Shown: piece after piece, positions 26,865 to 35,138 of the stretch | Position numbering within the stretch: the first letter of the stretch is position 1 | Layout of the letters: every line of letters starts with the position of its first letter | Assembly: GCA_025998675.1 (NCBI GenBank) | Contig: AP024673.1 | Coordinates: 2,488,562-2,552,561, forward strand | Direction of reading: 5' to 3' | From: Fimbriimonadales bacterium | GTDB lineage: Bacteria; Armatimonadota; Fimbriimonadia; Fimbriimonadales; GBS-DC | DNA length: 64,000 bases | Position numbers and translations under genes: made by a program | Notes under the pieces: generated by a model | The model's input: only the letters and a program-made list of their open reading frames with translations | Told to the model about the DNA's origin: nothing | The model's database searches: none

Positions 26865-27380
26865 TCAGCCCAGTCGCTCCAGTTGCGCGCGGCTGCGGGC
26901 GTCCAGCGCGTCGATGTTGCGGATTTCGTAGCGGCTACCGTCCACCGCCACAATCAGGTAGCGCACGGGCGACAGCTCATGCACATTATCGCGCCAGTTG
27001 CGCACATAGAACACGCGCCTGCCCCGATCGGTCTCCACATCCCAGCGGTGCTGCCCGTACTCCTCTGTCAGTGAGTAGACCTTCTCGATGACGGGGGTGA
27101 AGTAGCGGCGCTCCAGCTCCTCGTCCAGCACCTTGCGCGAGGTTTCGGGCATGCCCTCCAGCGTGCGGAACATGCCAACCTCGACGAACTTGTCGCGCTC
27201 CTCCCGACGCAGCACGCTGATATACTGCTCGGCGTTGGAGAGCGGGAAGGCGCGCGCGAACTGCACATCTTCGTACACCTCGCCATTTGGCAGGCGAATC
27301 CGCACCACCACGCTATCGGGCAGCCGTTCGATGACCACGCCTGTCGGGTCTAACCAGCGCACACTCAGTTGGGGCGTCAT
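26865..27380 (-). CDS. DUF1854-like protein
   Basis: The 171-residue cytosolic protein resembles DUF1854 in its second half: LERRYFTPVIEKVYSLTEEY, then WDVETDRGRRVFYVRNWRD and a closing DGSRYEIRNIDALDARS. Family members are sometimes found next to cyanophycin or ABC transporter genes; their function is unknown. The N-terminal 55 residues are beta-rich. Its ATG overlaps the end of the Uma2 gene by 4 bases and pth follows, so the three are probably one transcript. Confidence 0.72.
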   Translation of the reverse strand: MTPQLSVRWLDPTGVVIERLPDSVVVRIRLPNGEVYEDVQFARAFPLSNAEQYISVLRREERDKFVEVGMFRTLEGMPETSRKVLDEELERRYFTPVIEKVYSLTEEYGQHRWDVETDRGRRVFYVRNWRDNVHELSPVRYLIVAVDGSRYEIRNIDALDARSRAQLERLG

Positions 27381-28024
27381 GGGGTTGCCTCCAGCAGTTC
27401 ACGCAGCAGCGTATGCACGGGCGGGCGCGTTTCGGTAAGCAGATGCTCCACGTGCACCGCGAAGCCGTCTATCGCCATTGACTCCAGCCGTCCCTCGGTG
27501 CGCTCCAGAACGGTGTAGTCGTCGCCGCTGCGTTGCAGGGCGCGCATACGCTGACGCGGCAGATCGACCATCCAGATTTCAGGCACACCCAGCATCCGGT
27601 AATCGCTCTCCAGGCGCACCCAGTCCGACGCGCGTTCGCCCGCCGATCGGATTTCCATCACCCAGTCGGGCGGCTCGGTAATCGCCTGCGGGGTGAGAAC
27701 CTCCAGTCGCTCTGTACGCACGAACAGCAGGTCAGGCAGGCGCACCCGATAGGGGTTAATCTGCACGGGCGTGCGCGAACCCAGCACGATTCCCAGCCCG
27801 CGCGCCTCCACATAGCCGCCCACCAGCCGCAGCATCCACTGGAAGAGCCACTCGTGGGGGAGTTGCGCCGCCATGCGTTGCACCAGCACGCCGTCGATCA
27901 GTTCGTAGTCGTCGTCCTCGCGACAGAGGCGCAGGTAGTCGGCGACGCTGAGGGGCGCGTCTCCGACGCCGACGCGCTGTCGCTCGCTCTGCCAGCGCAC
28001 GCGTTGCCGTGGGTGTATGCGCAC
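27377..28024 (-). CDS. Uma2-family (DUF820) PD-(D/E)XK nuclease-like protein
   Basis: The 215-residue protein has the Uma2 pattern: DDYELIDGVLVQRM (about 33-46), VRLPDLLFVR (about 96) with the metal-binding aspartate, DWVMEIRSAGERASDW (about 121) with the glutamate, then YRMLGVPEIWMVD. The lysine usually found four residues before this tyrosine appears to be leucine, which may weaken catalysis. Uma2 proteins are very abundant in cyanobacteria and some thermophiles and their role is unknown. The start is GTG at 28024, exactly 6 nt after a TACACT box, so the transcript should be leaderless. Confidence 0.85.
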   Translation of the reverse strand: MRIHPRQRVRWQSERQRVGVGDAPLSVADYLRLCREDDDYELIDGVLVQRMAAQLPHEWLFQWMLRLVGGYVEARGLGIVLGSRTPVQINPYRVRLPDLLFVRTERLEVLTPQAITEPPDWVMEIRSAGERASDWVRLESDYRMLGVPEIWMVDLPRQRMRALQRSGDDYTVLERTEGRLESMAIDGFAVHVEHLLTETRPPVHTLLRELLEATP

Positions 28025-28030
28025 GTCATG

Positions 28031-28036
28031 AGTGTA
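28031..28036 (-). promoter_or_regulatory. -10-like TACACT box for the Uma2-DUF1854-pth operon
   Basis: GGGTACACT on the reverse strand ends 6 nt before the GTG at 28024, so transcription should begin on or beside the start codon. No Shine-Dalgarno sequence fits in this gap. Confidence 0.48.
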
Positions 28037-28041
28037 CCCCC

Positions 28042-29076
28042 TCAGGGAACGCGCAGCACAATCTTGCCGAAGAAGTCGCGGCTTTCGAGCTTCGCGTGCG
28101 CGGCGCGGGCGTCGGACAGGTCGTACACGCTGTCCACAATTGGGCGCAGGCGCTCATGCACCATGTGGGGCAGAATCTGCTCCAGCTCGGCGCGTGTGCC
28201 GATATAGGTTCCGTGAATCTCCAGCTCGCGGCTGAACACATAGCGGATGTCGAAGTGCGCCTCGCCGCCGGTGGTCGCCCCGCAGGTGACCAGCCGCCCG
28301 CCTTTGGCAAGCAGTCGGATGCAAGAATCGAACACCGCCTGCCCGACATGTTCGAACACCACATCGATGCCCTCGCCCTCGGTCGCCTCGCGCACCTGTT
28401 TGTGCCAGTCGGGGTCGTTGTGGTTGACCACGAAATCGGCGCCGAGCGCGCGGCACTGCTCCAGTTTGGGCGCGCTGCCTGCGGTGGCGATGACCAGCGC
28501 GCCGCGCATCTTCGCAATCTGGATGGCGGCGCTGCCGACGCCGCTGCCGCCGCCCATCACCAGCGTCCATTCGCCCGGTTGCAGGCGCGCGCGGGTAATC
28601 AGCATGTGCCACGCGGTCAGGAACACCAGCGGGAACGCCGCCGCCGCTTCAAAGCTCAAATTCGCGGGCTTGTGCAGCAGGTTGCGCTCAGGTACGACAA
28701 TATACTCAGCATAGCCGCCGGCGCGGTGCGCGCCGATGACCTGCACCTCCACACACAGGTTCTCGCGCCCCACCTTGCAATAGCGACACTTGCCGCAGGA
28801 GACGACGGGATAGAGAATCACCTCATCGCCCTTGCCCCATTCACGCACGCCGTCGCCCACTTCCGCCACCTCGCCCGCAATGTCGCTCCCAAGAATGTGG
28901 GGCAGGGGCGTCTTGTAGGCGGGGATGCCGTTGCGCACCCAGATGTCCAGATGGTTCAACGCGCATGCGCGCACGCGCACCTTCACCTCGCCTGCGCCGA
29001 CCGCCGGCTCAGGCGCGCTCTCCTCATAAACCAGTTTGTCCGCGCCGCCAAACTCATACAAACGAACCGCACGCAT
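28042..29076 (-). CDS. Zinc-dependent alcohol dehydrogenase / quinone-oxidoreductase-like
   Basis: The 344-residue protein is a medium-chain dehydrogenase. The GroES-like domain has HLDIWVRNG and GSDIAGEVAEVGDGV, and the structural zinc site reads CGKCRYCKVGRENLC (about 94-108) with four cysteines. The Rossmann domain has the nucleotide motif GGGSGVGSAAIQIAK near 175. Such enzymes oxidise alcohols or reduce enals/quinones with NAD(P)H; the substrate cannot be predicted. The ATG at 29076 lies 6 nt after a TACTAT box with no Shine-Dalgarno sequence. A stand-alone gene between the Uma2 operon and a MITE-like element. Confidence 0.88.
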   Translation of the reverse strand: MRAVRLYEFGGADKLVYEESAPEPAVGAGEVKVRVRACALNHLDIWVRNGIPAYKTPLPHILGSDIAGEVAEVGDGVREWGKGDEVILYPVVSCGKCRYCKVGRENLCVEVQVIGAHRAGGYAEYIVVPERNLLHKPANLSFEAAAAFPLVFLTAWHMLITRARLQPGEWTLVMGGGSGVGSAAIQIAKMRGALVIATAGSAPKLEQCRALGADFVVNHNDPDWHKQVREATEGEGIDVVFEHVGQAVFDSCIRLLAKGGRLVTCGATTGGEAHFDIRYVFSRELEIHGTYIGTRAELEQILPHMVHERLRPIVDSVYDLSDARAAHAKLESRDFFGKIVLRVP

Positions 29077-29082
29077 GGCATG

Positions 29083-29088
29083 ATAGTA
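29083..29088 (-). promoter_or_regulatory. -10-like TACTAT box of the dehydrogenase gene
   Basis: GGTACTAT on the reverse strand ends 6 nt before the ATG at 29076. Leaderless layout, same GG-TANNNT form as the others. Confidence 0.42.
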
Positions 29089-29116
29089 CCTGATGGGGAA
29101 AGGGGGCGTGCGCGTG

Positions 29117-29354
29117 ATACCAACTGCGCTGTCAGCGTTCGTGATTGCCGTGCGTCTACAGCCAGAGCCACGCGCGTTTTGCCCTCACCCCCAGCCCCTC
29201 TCCCGCGCGGCGGGAGAGGGGAGCCGTGCGCGCGGTGCGCTATCCCCCTCTCCCGAACCTTCGGGAGAGAGGGACAAAGGGGGTGAGGGCAACAGGGCGC
29301 GCTGCTCTAATTGTAGGCGCACAGCAATTACGAATCTGACACGCCAATTGGTAT
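29117..29354. repeat. MITE-like element, copy 2 (238 bp)
   Basis: Left end ATACCAACTGCGCTGTCAG with GTTCGTGATTGC; right end GCAATTACGAATCTGACACG with CCAATTGGTAT. These form imperfect terminal inverted repeats of about 30 bases. The interior has two strong hairpins (CCCCTCTCCCGCGCGGCGGG AGAGGGG and CCCCTCTCCC...GGGAGAG) bounded by GCCCTCACCCCC and GGGGGTGAGGGC. It separates infB from the dehydrogenase gene. Confidence 0.65.
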
Positions 29355-29372
29355 AACAGACGATAGACGCCT

Positions 29373-31307
29373 TTAGCGCGCCACTTCCTGAATCTCGTAG
29401 CACTCGATGCGGTCGCCTTCCTGGTAGGCGTCGAAGCCTTCAAGGGTGATTCCACATTCGTAGCCGGCGGCGATTTCGCGGCGATCTTCCTTGAGGTGGC
29501 GCAGCGTGCTGATTTTGCTTTCGTGGACGACCTCGCCGTTGCGCACCAATCGCGCAGGCGCGTTGCGCACGATTTTGCCCTCCAGCACATAGCACCCTGC
29601 GACCACCACGCCGCGCGAGAGCTTGAACACGGCGCGCACCTCTGCCGTGCCCAGCGCGACCTCTTTGAATTCGGGTTCCAGCAGCCCGTGCAGCGCCTTC
29701 TCCATCTCCTCGAGCAGTTCGTAGATGATTCGGTAGGTGCGCACATCGACGCGGTTCGCTTTCGCCTTGTTCTGGGCGTTGGTTTCCACCTTCACATTGA
29801 AGCCCAGCACCACAGCGTCGGCGGCAATCGCGAAGTCGATATCGGCTTCCGTGATGTTGCCCACATTCGCGTTGATGATTTTCATCTCGACGCCTTCGGG
29901 CTTTTCGAGTTTGAGCAGCGCGTCGCGAATGGCTTCCACCGAGCCGTAGGTGTCCGCTTTGAGGATGATGTTGAGCGATTTGGTTTCGCCCGCCTGCATC
30001 TGCTTGAACAGCTCGGCGAGGTTCACGCGGCGGGTGGGGCGGGTGGTTTCGGGGCGTTTCTCGGCTTCGAGGCGCTCTTCGACAATCTGGCGGGCGCGCG
30101 CCTCGCTCTCGACTCGTTCGGCGCGGTCGCCTGCCATCGGCACTTCGTTCAGCCCCATCACCTCGACGGGCGTAGCGGGCGTTGCGCTGTCGACCTGCTT
30201 GCCCGTGTGGTCGAACATCGCGCGGATTTTGCCCCATGTTTTGCCCACAACGAGAATGTCGCCCCGCTTGAGCGTGCCCTGCTGCACCAGCAGGGTCGCC
30301 ACGGGACCGCGCCCCTTGTCCAGCTTCGCCTCGATGACCGCGCCCTGAAACTCGGCTTTCGGGTCCGCCTTGAGTTCCGCCAGCTCCGCCACGAGCAGAA
30401 TCATCTCCAGCAGGGCGTCGACGCCTTCGCCGGTGAGCGCGGAGACGGGCACGCAGATGGTGTCGCCGCCCCATGCTTCGGGCACGAGTTCGTATTGCGT
30501 GAGTTGTTGCAGCACGCGGTCGGGGTTGGCGTCGGGTTTGTCGATTTTGTTGATGGCGACGATGATGGGCACTTTCGCGTTTTTGGCGTGATTGATGGCT
30601 TCCACCGTCTGGGGCATGATGCCATCGTCGGCGGCGACGACCAGCACCACGATGTCGGTGACCTGTGCGCCGCGCGCGCGCATCGCCGTGAACGCCTCGT
30701 GTCCGGGCGTGTCGAGGAAGGTGATGAGCTTACCGTTCACTTCCGCCTGATACGCGCCGATGTGCTGCGTGATGCCGCCGAACTCGCGCTCGGCGACGCG
30801 CGTCTTGCGGATGTAGTCCAGCAGGCTGGTCTTGCCGTGATCGACATGTCCCATGATGGTGACCACGGGCGGTCGGGGCTGCGCGCCGGCGACCACTGCC
30901 TGAGTCGGGGGTTGCGCTTTTGGCTTCTCGGCGGGCTGGGGCGTCTCCCACTGCACGGTCAGCCCGAAATCGGCGGCGACCTTCTCGGCGAGTTCAGGCT
31001 CCAGCTTCTGCACGGGCGTAATCAGTTTCCCATGCCGCGTCATGATATGTTTCTGAATTTCGGTGACGGAGCGCTCCATCGCTTCTGCGAACTCGCGCAC
31101 GGTCAACTCGCGGGGCAACACGAGCGTTTTGAGGTCGCCCGCCAGCTCTTGCGCCATCTCTTTGATCAGCTGCGCGGTCTCCTCGTCCAGTCCCTGCTTG
31201 ACCTCGCGCTCGTCGACGCCCAGCTCCGCCAGAATCTCCTTCAGGCGGTTGGCGGAGACACCCAGCTCGCTCGCTAAATCCTGTATCGTTAGTTTCGTTT
31301 TCGCCAT
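29373..31307 (-). CDS. infB: Translation initiation factor IF-2
   Basis: The 644-residue GTPase brings initiator tRNA to the 30S subunit. Two IF2_N-like domains are at the N-terminus ([20 protein letters not shown], and [20 protein letters not shown] near 65). Then a short linker leads to the G domain: GHVDHGKTS (about 152), DTPGHE (about 200), NKID (about 254), followed by the beta-barrel domains II and IV. It is shorter than most bacterial IF-2 (about 740-900) because the low-complexity spacer between N-domain and G domain is almost missing. A TATAAT box at 31340-31345 precedes it. nusA and rbfA, its usual neighbours, are absent. Confidence 0.97.
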   Translation of the reverse strand: MAKTKLTIQDLASELGVSANRLKEILAELGVDEREVKQGLDEETAQLIKEMAQELAGDLKTLVLPRELTVREFAEAMERSVTEIQKHIMTRHGKLITPVQKLEPELAEKVAADFGLTVQWETPQPAEKPKAQPPTQAVVAGAQPRPPVVTIMGHVDHGKTSLLDYIRKTRVAEREFGGITQHIGAYQAEVNGKLITFLDTPGHEAFTAMRARGAQVTDIVVLVVAADDGIMPQTVEAINHAKNAKVPIIVAINKIDKPDANPDRVLQQLTQYELVPEAWGGDTICVPVSALTGEGVDALLEMILLVAELAELKADPKAEFQGAVIEAKLDKGRGPVATLLVQQGTLKRGDILVVGKTWGKIRAMFDHTGKQVDSATPATPVEVMGLNEVPMAGDRAERVESEARARQIVEERLEAEKRPETTRPTRRVNLAELFKQMQAGETKSLNIILKADTYGSVEAIRDALLKLEKPEGVEMKIINANVGNITEADIDFAIAADAVVLGFNVKVETNAQNKAKANRVDVRTYRIIYELLEEMEKALHGLLEPEFKEVALGTAEVRAVFKLSRGVVVAGCYVLEGKIVRNAPARLVRNGEVVHESKISTLRHLKEDRREIAAGYECGITLEGFDAYQEGDRIECYEIQEVAR

Positions 31308-31339
31308 CGGCTCTCAACCCCTCATCAAGGCTGAAGCAG

Positions 31340-31345
31340 ATTATA
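31340..31345 (-). promoter_or_regulatory. -10-like TATAAT box of infB
   Basis: GGGGTATAAT on the reverse strand, about 32 nt upstream of the infB ATG at 31307, giving a leader of about 25 nt. It faces away from the box at 31376-31381. Confidence 0.5.
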
Positions 31346-31375
31346 CCCCACCAATTGCAAAACGCGGGAATAGGG

Positions 31376-31381
31376 TATAAT
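31376..31381 (+). promoter_or_regulatory. -10-like TATAAT box of the 50-residue protein gene
   Basis: AGGGTATAAT, 16 nt upstream of the ATG at 31398; TGGAGG lies in the short leader as a ribosome site. TTGCAA at 31355-31360 is a poor, too-close -35 candidate. Confidence 0.5.
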
Positions 31382-31397
31382 GCTTCTGGAGGCGACT

Positions 31398-31550
31398 ATG
31401 AATAAGCTCGGTCTGATTCTGGCACTGGCAGCCCTGCTGGGCGCAGGCGCTGCAGCGTTGATTGTTGGCGCGAAGGGCGGCAGCACGACTCCCACAGCGG
31501 TTGTATCCACCCCTGAGAAGGCGTCCTGCTGCTCTGGACACAGCAAGTAA
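31398..31550 (+). CDS. 50-residue membrane-anchored peptide with Cys-Cys tail
   Basis: An ATG with GGAGG and a good -10 box opens a 50-codon frame. The first half (LGLILALAALLGAGAAALIV) is a single membrane helix or uncleaved signal; after a Gly/Ser/Thr-rich linker it ends KASCCSGHSK, a possible metal-binding or lipid-modified tail. A strong hairpin (31563-31584) directly follows the stop. No family is recognised. Own promoter, ribosome site and hairpin argue that it is a real, separately expressed gene. Confidence 0.65.
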   Translation: MNKLGLILALAALLGAGAAALIVGAKGGSTTPTAVVSTPEKASCCSGHSK

Positions 31551-31562
31551 GCGCAAACAACA

Positions 31563-31584
31563 GGGGGGAGCCATCGCTCCCCCC
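31563..31584 (+). terminator. Hairpin after the 50-residue gene
   Basis: GGGGGGAGC, a CATC loop and GCTCCCCCC make a perfect 9-bp stem 12 bases after the stop codon. It lacks a T-run, so it may act as an mRNA stabiliser or an imperfect terminator before the GalU-like gene at 31603. Confidence 0.5.
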
Positions 31585-31602
31585 TTCACGAATTACTCTC
31601 TT

Positions 31603-32490
31603 ATGATACACAAAGCCATCGCGCCGATGGCAGGGTTGGGCACGCGCCTGTATCCCATCAGTGTTGTGTTGCCAAAGGGGTTGATGCCGTTCGCGCTGTC
31701 GGACGGCAGGCTGACGACAGGTCTCCAGTTGATTGCCGAATCGCTGCTTGCCGCAGGTGTGGAGCAGATTGGCGTTGTGGTCTCGCCTGAGAACCGCCCG
31801 GTCTACGAAGCGTTTCTGTCGGGCGGCGATTCGCGCTATCAAGCCGTATGCGCCCGACGCCCCGAGATGCAGACCATCTGCGACGCGCTCCAGCGTATCC
31901 GCGCGCATGTGCAGTTGATTGAACAGCGTGAGCTTCGGGGGCTGGGGCATGCTGTATGGTGCGCCCGTGAATTCGCACTTGGAGAGCCGACCCTCGTGCT
32001 GCTGGGCGACCATATCCCGCTTCCGCTGGACGCGCCTGCAATGATTCTGGATGTCGCGCGCGTCTACGAACGCTACGAAACGCCCGTGTATGGCGTGCAT
32101 CGCGTTCCCGTAAGCAAAGTCTCGCAATATGGCGTTTTACAGGGCGCGTCAACTGGGACACCCTCTGTGTACCGTCTCTGTCGGCTGGAGGAGAAGCCCA
32201 CGCCCGAATACGCACAGCAGCACCTGCGCACCGAGGGGCTCGGCGCGGACGAGTTCTTCGCACATAACGGCGTCTATGCGTTTCCCCCAGCGCTGTGGGC
32301 GGTGCTGGAGTCGATGGATGCTGATGACACGCGCACAACAGGCGAGTGGACGCTGACAGCGGCGCAGCAGCGCCTGCTGGAGCGAATGCCTGCATATCTT
32401 GTAGAGTCGGCGCACAGCGGGCTGGACTTCGGCACGGCGCAGGAGTATCGGCGCGCGTTTGGCGCACTGGCGGGGTTCAGCGATGTATAG
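31603..32490 (+). CDS. GalU-like nucleotidyltransferase (UTP-glucose-1-phosphate uridylyltransferase type)
   Basis: The 295-residue protein has the sugar nucleotidyltransferase start IAPMAGLGTRLYPISVVLPK (about 5-24) carrying the catalytic-loop arginine and the sugar-phosphate-binding lysine. Further motifs are VLLGDHIPL (about 128; G-D for metal), YGVLQG, LCRLEEKPTPE (about 190) and NGVYAFPPALW (about 222). It would make UDP-glucose from UTP and glucose-1-phosphate, feeding polysaccharide synthesis encoded elsewhere in this region. dTDP-glucose synthesis (RmlA) is less likely given the LPK and LEEKP forms. Its stop overlaps the next gene by 8 bases. Confidence 0.83.
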   Translation: MIHKAIAPMAGLGTRLYPISVVLPKGLMPFALSDGRLTTGLQLIAESLLAAGVEQIGVVVSPENRPVYEAFLSGGDSRYQAVCARRPEMQTICDALQRIRAHVQLIEQRELRGLGHAVWCAREFALGEPTLVLLGDHIPLPLDAPAMILDVARVYERYETPVYGVHRVPVSKVSQYGVLQGASTGTPSVYRLCRLEEKPTPEYAQQHLRTEGLGADEFFAHNGVYAFPPALWAVLESMDADDTRTTGEWTLTAAQQRLLERMPAYLVESAHSGLDFGTAQEYRRAFGALAGFSDV

Positions 32491-32986
32491 AGCGGAGTTT
32501 CGCTACGGCAACGCGACGCTTGCGCTGACCGCCCAGCCCGACGGCAGGGGCTGGAAAATCACCCTGCCTGACGGCTCGGAGCGCACGGTCGGGCGCGTGG
32601 AGGTTGCCGAATCGCGCCTTGTGCTGCACACGGAGGCGGGAATCCTGTCGCTGGCGTTTGTGCGCACGGCGCAGGGCGTCGAGATTCAGTATCGCGGGCG
32701 TGTCTATCGGTTCCAGCGGGTGGAAGCGTTCGCGGGCGATGCGCCCCAGCACGCCAGCGCCGAGGGCGTGCTGACCGCGCCGATGCCGGGGCTGGTGAGT
32801 AAGGTGTTCGTGCAGCAGGGCGCGCGCGTCGAGGCGGGGCAGCGGCTGCTGGTGTTGGAAGCGATGAAGACCGAGCAGGCATTGCGTGCGCCGTTCGCGG
32901 GCGTCGTCGCCCGACTCAATGCGCGCGAGGGCGAGCTCGTGCAGGAAGGCGCGGTATTGGTGGAGATTGAAGCGCTGTCTGATTAA
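32483..32986 (+). CDS. Biotin carboxyl-carrier-type (biotinyl-domain) protein
   Basis: The 167-residue protein has a C-terminal biotinyl domain (about 95-165): APMPGLVSKVFVQQGARVEA, then the biotinylation site LEAMKTEQ (lysine near 132) and VLVEIEAL. The N-terminal 90 residues are a beta-rich domain like the BT linker domain of propionyl- or methylcrotonyl-CoA carboxylase alpha subunits. It thus looks like the split-off C-terminal half of such an alpha subunit, and would carry CO2 on biotin between carboxylase and carboxyltransferase. Those subunits are not in the window, but the biotin ligase (35844) is 3 kb away. It overlaps the GalU-like gene by 8 bases. Confidence 0.88.
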   Translation: MYRAEFRYGNATLALTAQPDGRGWKITLPDGSERTVGRVEVAESRLVLHTEAGILSLAFVRTAQGVEIQYRGRVYRFQRVEAFAGDAPQHASAEGVLTAPMPGLVSKVFVQQGARVEAGQRLLVLEAMKTEQALRAPFAGVVARLNAREGELVQEGAVLVEIEALSD

Positions 32987-33241
32987 GTGCCCGCGCCCTA
33001 CGAGAGACTGTTCGTTTTGGGCATGCTCAGCGGCATCCCTTCAAAACCGTTTTCAGCAGCCTACACGCGCAAGTATCTCGGTTTATCGCAGGCGAAAGCG
33101 CGGATAGAGACCTTCCCTTACCTTGAGTTGACCCCCGAAGGACAAAAGACACTCTGCCAGCTGGTCAGTGCAAGGGATGCGGAGGGGGTAGTCAAATATC
33201 TCAATCGCCACAGGGAGGAATTCAGTCTATGTCCCAGATGA
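32987..33241 (+). CDS. Small protein of unknown function, 84 residues
   Basis: The GTG at 32987 follows the biotinyl gene's stop directly. The protein (PAPYERLFVLGMLSGIPSKP) is helical with a YTRKYLGLSQAKARIETFPY middle part and a HREEFSLCPR end. No family is recognised. It is less GC-rich than its neighbours and its last 13 bases overlap the start of the next small gene, which has a GGGAGG ribosome site inside it. The two may be a transferred two-gene unit; a toxin-antitoxin-like role is possible but nothing proves it. Confidence 0.5.
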   Translation: MPAPYERLFVLGMLSGIPSKPFSAAYTRKYLGLSQAKARIETFPYLELTPEGQKTLCQLVSARDAEGVVKYLNRHREEFSLCPR

Positions 33242-33420
33242 GTGGCTTGAAAACGAATTTAGACTACTGGAAAATATCCCTGGCTAACCCAGAGCCTGAC
33301 TTGCCTGAAGAATTCTACATACACGATGAGCTAATTATCGAAGATGAAAAATATCTGCAGGCAGTGAGCCGACTCATACCAACTGCGCAGTCAAAGTTCG
33401 CAAATCGTCGACGCCTGTAG
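33229..33420 (+). CDS. Small acidic protein cut by a MITE-like element
   Basis: The 63-codon frame starts with ATG behind GGGAGG. The first 49 residues (MSQMSGLKTNLDYWKISLAN, then an acidic PDLPEEFYIHDELIIEDEKY) are distinct coding sequence; from 33376 the frame runs into a MITE-like element and ends within it. Just after the element (33585) an open frame reads SETDHEETSETVYENEQVAE and stops at 33650, an acidic continuation that could be the original C-terminus. That segment resembles sequence near 15412-15445, so it might itself be repeat DNA. Function unknown. Confidence 0.45.
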   Translation: MSQMSGLKTNLDYWKISLANPEPDLPEEFYIHDELIIEDEKYLQAVSRLIPTAQSKFANRRRL

Positions 33421-33584
33421 CCCTCACCCCCTTTCCGTTGGGAGAGGGGGAGAGCGCGTCGCGCACTGCACACACGACTCCCCTCTCCCGCCGCGTGGGA
33501 GAGGGGCTGGGGGTGAGGGCAAAACGCGCGTGGCTCTGGCTGTAGACGCAAGGCAATTACGAAGTCTGATGCGCGAATTGGTAT
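33376..33584. repeat. MITE-like element, copy 3 (209 bp), inserted in a small gene
   Basis: Left end ATACCAACTGCGCAGTCA with AGTTCG; right end GGCAATTACGAAGTCTGATG with CGAATTGGTAT. The interior holds CCCTCACCCCC, CCGTTGGGAGAGGGGGAGAG, then CCCCTCTCCC...GGGAGAGGGG and GGGGGTGAGGGC. It supplies the last 14 codons and the stop of the 33229 frame. Confidence 0.65.
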
Positions 33585-33657
33585 CAGAGACAGACCACGA
33601 GGAAACCTCAGAGACTGTCTACGAAAACGAGCAGGTCGCAGAATCATAGACGGGCGC

Positions 33658-35031
33658 TCAGTGGAACACGATGAAGCGCGCCAGTGTGAAGTAAAGCAGT
33701 AGCCCCGAAGCGTCCACTACCGTCGTAATGAACGGCGCGGACATCACCGCAGGATCGATATTGAGACGCTTTGCAATCAGGGGCAACGACGCGCCGACGG
33801 TGGTCGCCAGCGTGATGATGCCCACCTGCGCCAGCCCGACTGTGAGCGCAATCCGCAGCTGGTCTTCCCACACATAGCCCGCGCGAGTCCACACCAGCGC
33901 GTTCAGGATGCCAATCACCCCCACCAATCCGCCCAGCAGCAGCCCTGTTCGGAATTCGCGCGCCATCACACGCAACACCTGCTGCCAGCGCACCTCGCCC
34001 AGCGCAATCGCGCGGGTGATGGTGGTGGTGGTCTGCGCGCCCGCGTTCCCCCCCGAGCCAATCAGCAGGGGAATGAACCACGCCAGCGCGGTGACCTTCT
34101 GGATGGCGTCGTCGTAGGTGCGCAGCACCGCGCCTGAAAACAGCTGCGCCACAAACAGGAACACCAGCCAGCGCACACGCTTTTGCACCAGCTGCCACGG
34201 GCTTTGTCGGAAATAGGGCTCCTCGGTCGCCTCCACGCCGCCGAGCTTCAGCACATCTTCCGTGCTCTCGCTCACCAGAATATCGACCACATCGTCCACC
34301 GTCACGATGCCCAGCATGCGCCCCAGCTCGTCCACCACAGGCACCGCCAGCAGGTCGTACTTCGAGAGCAGGTTCGCAACCTCTTCCTGGTCGGTTTCAG
34401 GCTGCACGACAACAGGGTCCGGCTCCATGATTTGCTCGATGCGCTTGCTGGGGTCGCTGACGACCACATCGCGCAGCGAGGCGACGCCTATCAGTCGCTG
34501 GCGCGCATCCACCACATAGAGGTAGTAAATTGTCTCGATTTCACTGCCGACCTGTCGCAGGTAGTCGAGCGTCATTTCGACCGTCCAGTCGGGGCGCACG
34601 CGCACATACTGGCGCACCATCAGGCGTCCTGCGGTGTTTTCGGGGTACTCCAGCAGTTCGCGCACCTCGCGCGCTTCGGGCGGCGCCATCTGCTGCAGGA
34701 GCGCGTTCGCCTTCGCCTCGTCCAGCTCGTCGATGATTTGCGCGGCGTCGTCGGCGGGGATGAGCTGCAGCAGGCGCGCGGCTTTCTCCAGCGGCACATG
34801 CTCGAAAATCTCGTCTACCAGCGAGGGCTCGAGGTACTCCAGGATCTCGGAGGCGACCGCCTCGTCCATTTGCAGCAGCGCGTGCGCCTGCTCAGCGGGG
34901 CTGTCCATCAGCGAGAGCGCTTCCGCCAGGTCCTGGGGCGCGTACTCATCCAGCAGTTGCTGGAGGGCGCCGTCGGGCTGTTGCAACGCCGTGCGCAATT
35001 CGTTCAGCAAGGCTTCCGTGCGGTTTTCCAT
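33658..35031 (-). CDS. mgtE: Magnesium transporter MgtE
   Basis: The 457-residue protein has the three MgtE parts: an N-terminal helical superhelix domain (about 1-130, with QQPDGALQQLLDEYAPQDLA), two CBS domains (about 135-260), and five membrane helices from about 285 with the Mg2+-path motif SGGNAGAQTTTTITRAIALG. MgtE is a dimeric Mg2+ channel closed by Mg2+ binding to its cytosolic domains. GGAGGGAGCCG before the ATG at 35031 fixes the start. A 25-codon leader ORF lies between the probable promoter and this gene. No room exists for an M-box riboswitch (about 100 bases from -10 box to start). Confidence 0.95.
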   Translation of the reverse strand: MENRTEALLNELRTALQQPDGALQQLLDEYAPQDLAEALSLMDSPAEQAHALLQMDEAVASEILEYLEPSLVDEIFEHVPLEKAARLLQLIPADDAAQIIDELDEAKANALLQQMAPPEAREVRELLEYPENTAGRLMVRQYVRVRPDWTVEMTLDYLRQVGSEIETIYYLYVVDARQRLIGVASLRDVVVSDPSKRIEQIMEPDPVVVQPETDQEEVANLLSKYDLLAVPVVDELGRMLGIVTVDDVVDILVSESTEDVLKLGGVEATEEPYFRQSPWQLVQKRVRWLVFLFVAQLFSGAVLRTYDDAIQKVTALAWFIPLLIGSGGNAGAQTTTTITRAIALGEVRWQQVLRVMAREFRTGLLLGGLVGVIGILNALVWTRAGYVWEDQLRIALTVGLAQVGIITLATTVGASLPLIAKRLNIDPAVMSAPFITTVVDASGLLLYFTLARFIVFH

Positions 35032-35053
35032 CGGCTCCCTCCAGCAGGGCGCA

Positions 35054-35131
35054 CTACCCCTCGCCCAGCAGTTCGCGCACAGGGAACGCCCAATCGGGCG
35101 CAAAGAGCGGCGCAATCGTGAGCAACGACAT
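35054..35131 (-). CDS. 25-codon leader ORF upstream of mgtE
   Basis: ATG at 35131, TAG at 35054-35056; the peptide begins MSLLTIAPLFAPDWAFPVRE and ends LLGEG. The ATG lies 7 nt after a TATACT box with no Shine-Dalgarno sequence, so it should be translated as a leaderless mRNA. mgtE starts 22 bases after the stop, with its own GGAGGG. Position fits a regulatory leader peptide; the peptide has prolines and two acidic residues near the end, reminiscent in kind of proline- and acid-containing Mg2+-sensing leaders such as mgtL, but the similarity is not in sequence. It could also be a spurious frame. Confidence 0.45.
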   Translation of the reverse strand: MSLLTIAPLFAPDWAFPVRELLGEG

Positions 35132-35138
35132 CGCTCAA

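Noticed and set aside
29496-31277. Long open frame (593 codons) opposite infB
   Set aside because: Same effect: composition mirrors infB codons, with no motif, ribosome site or promoter; infB itself is certain.
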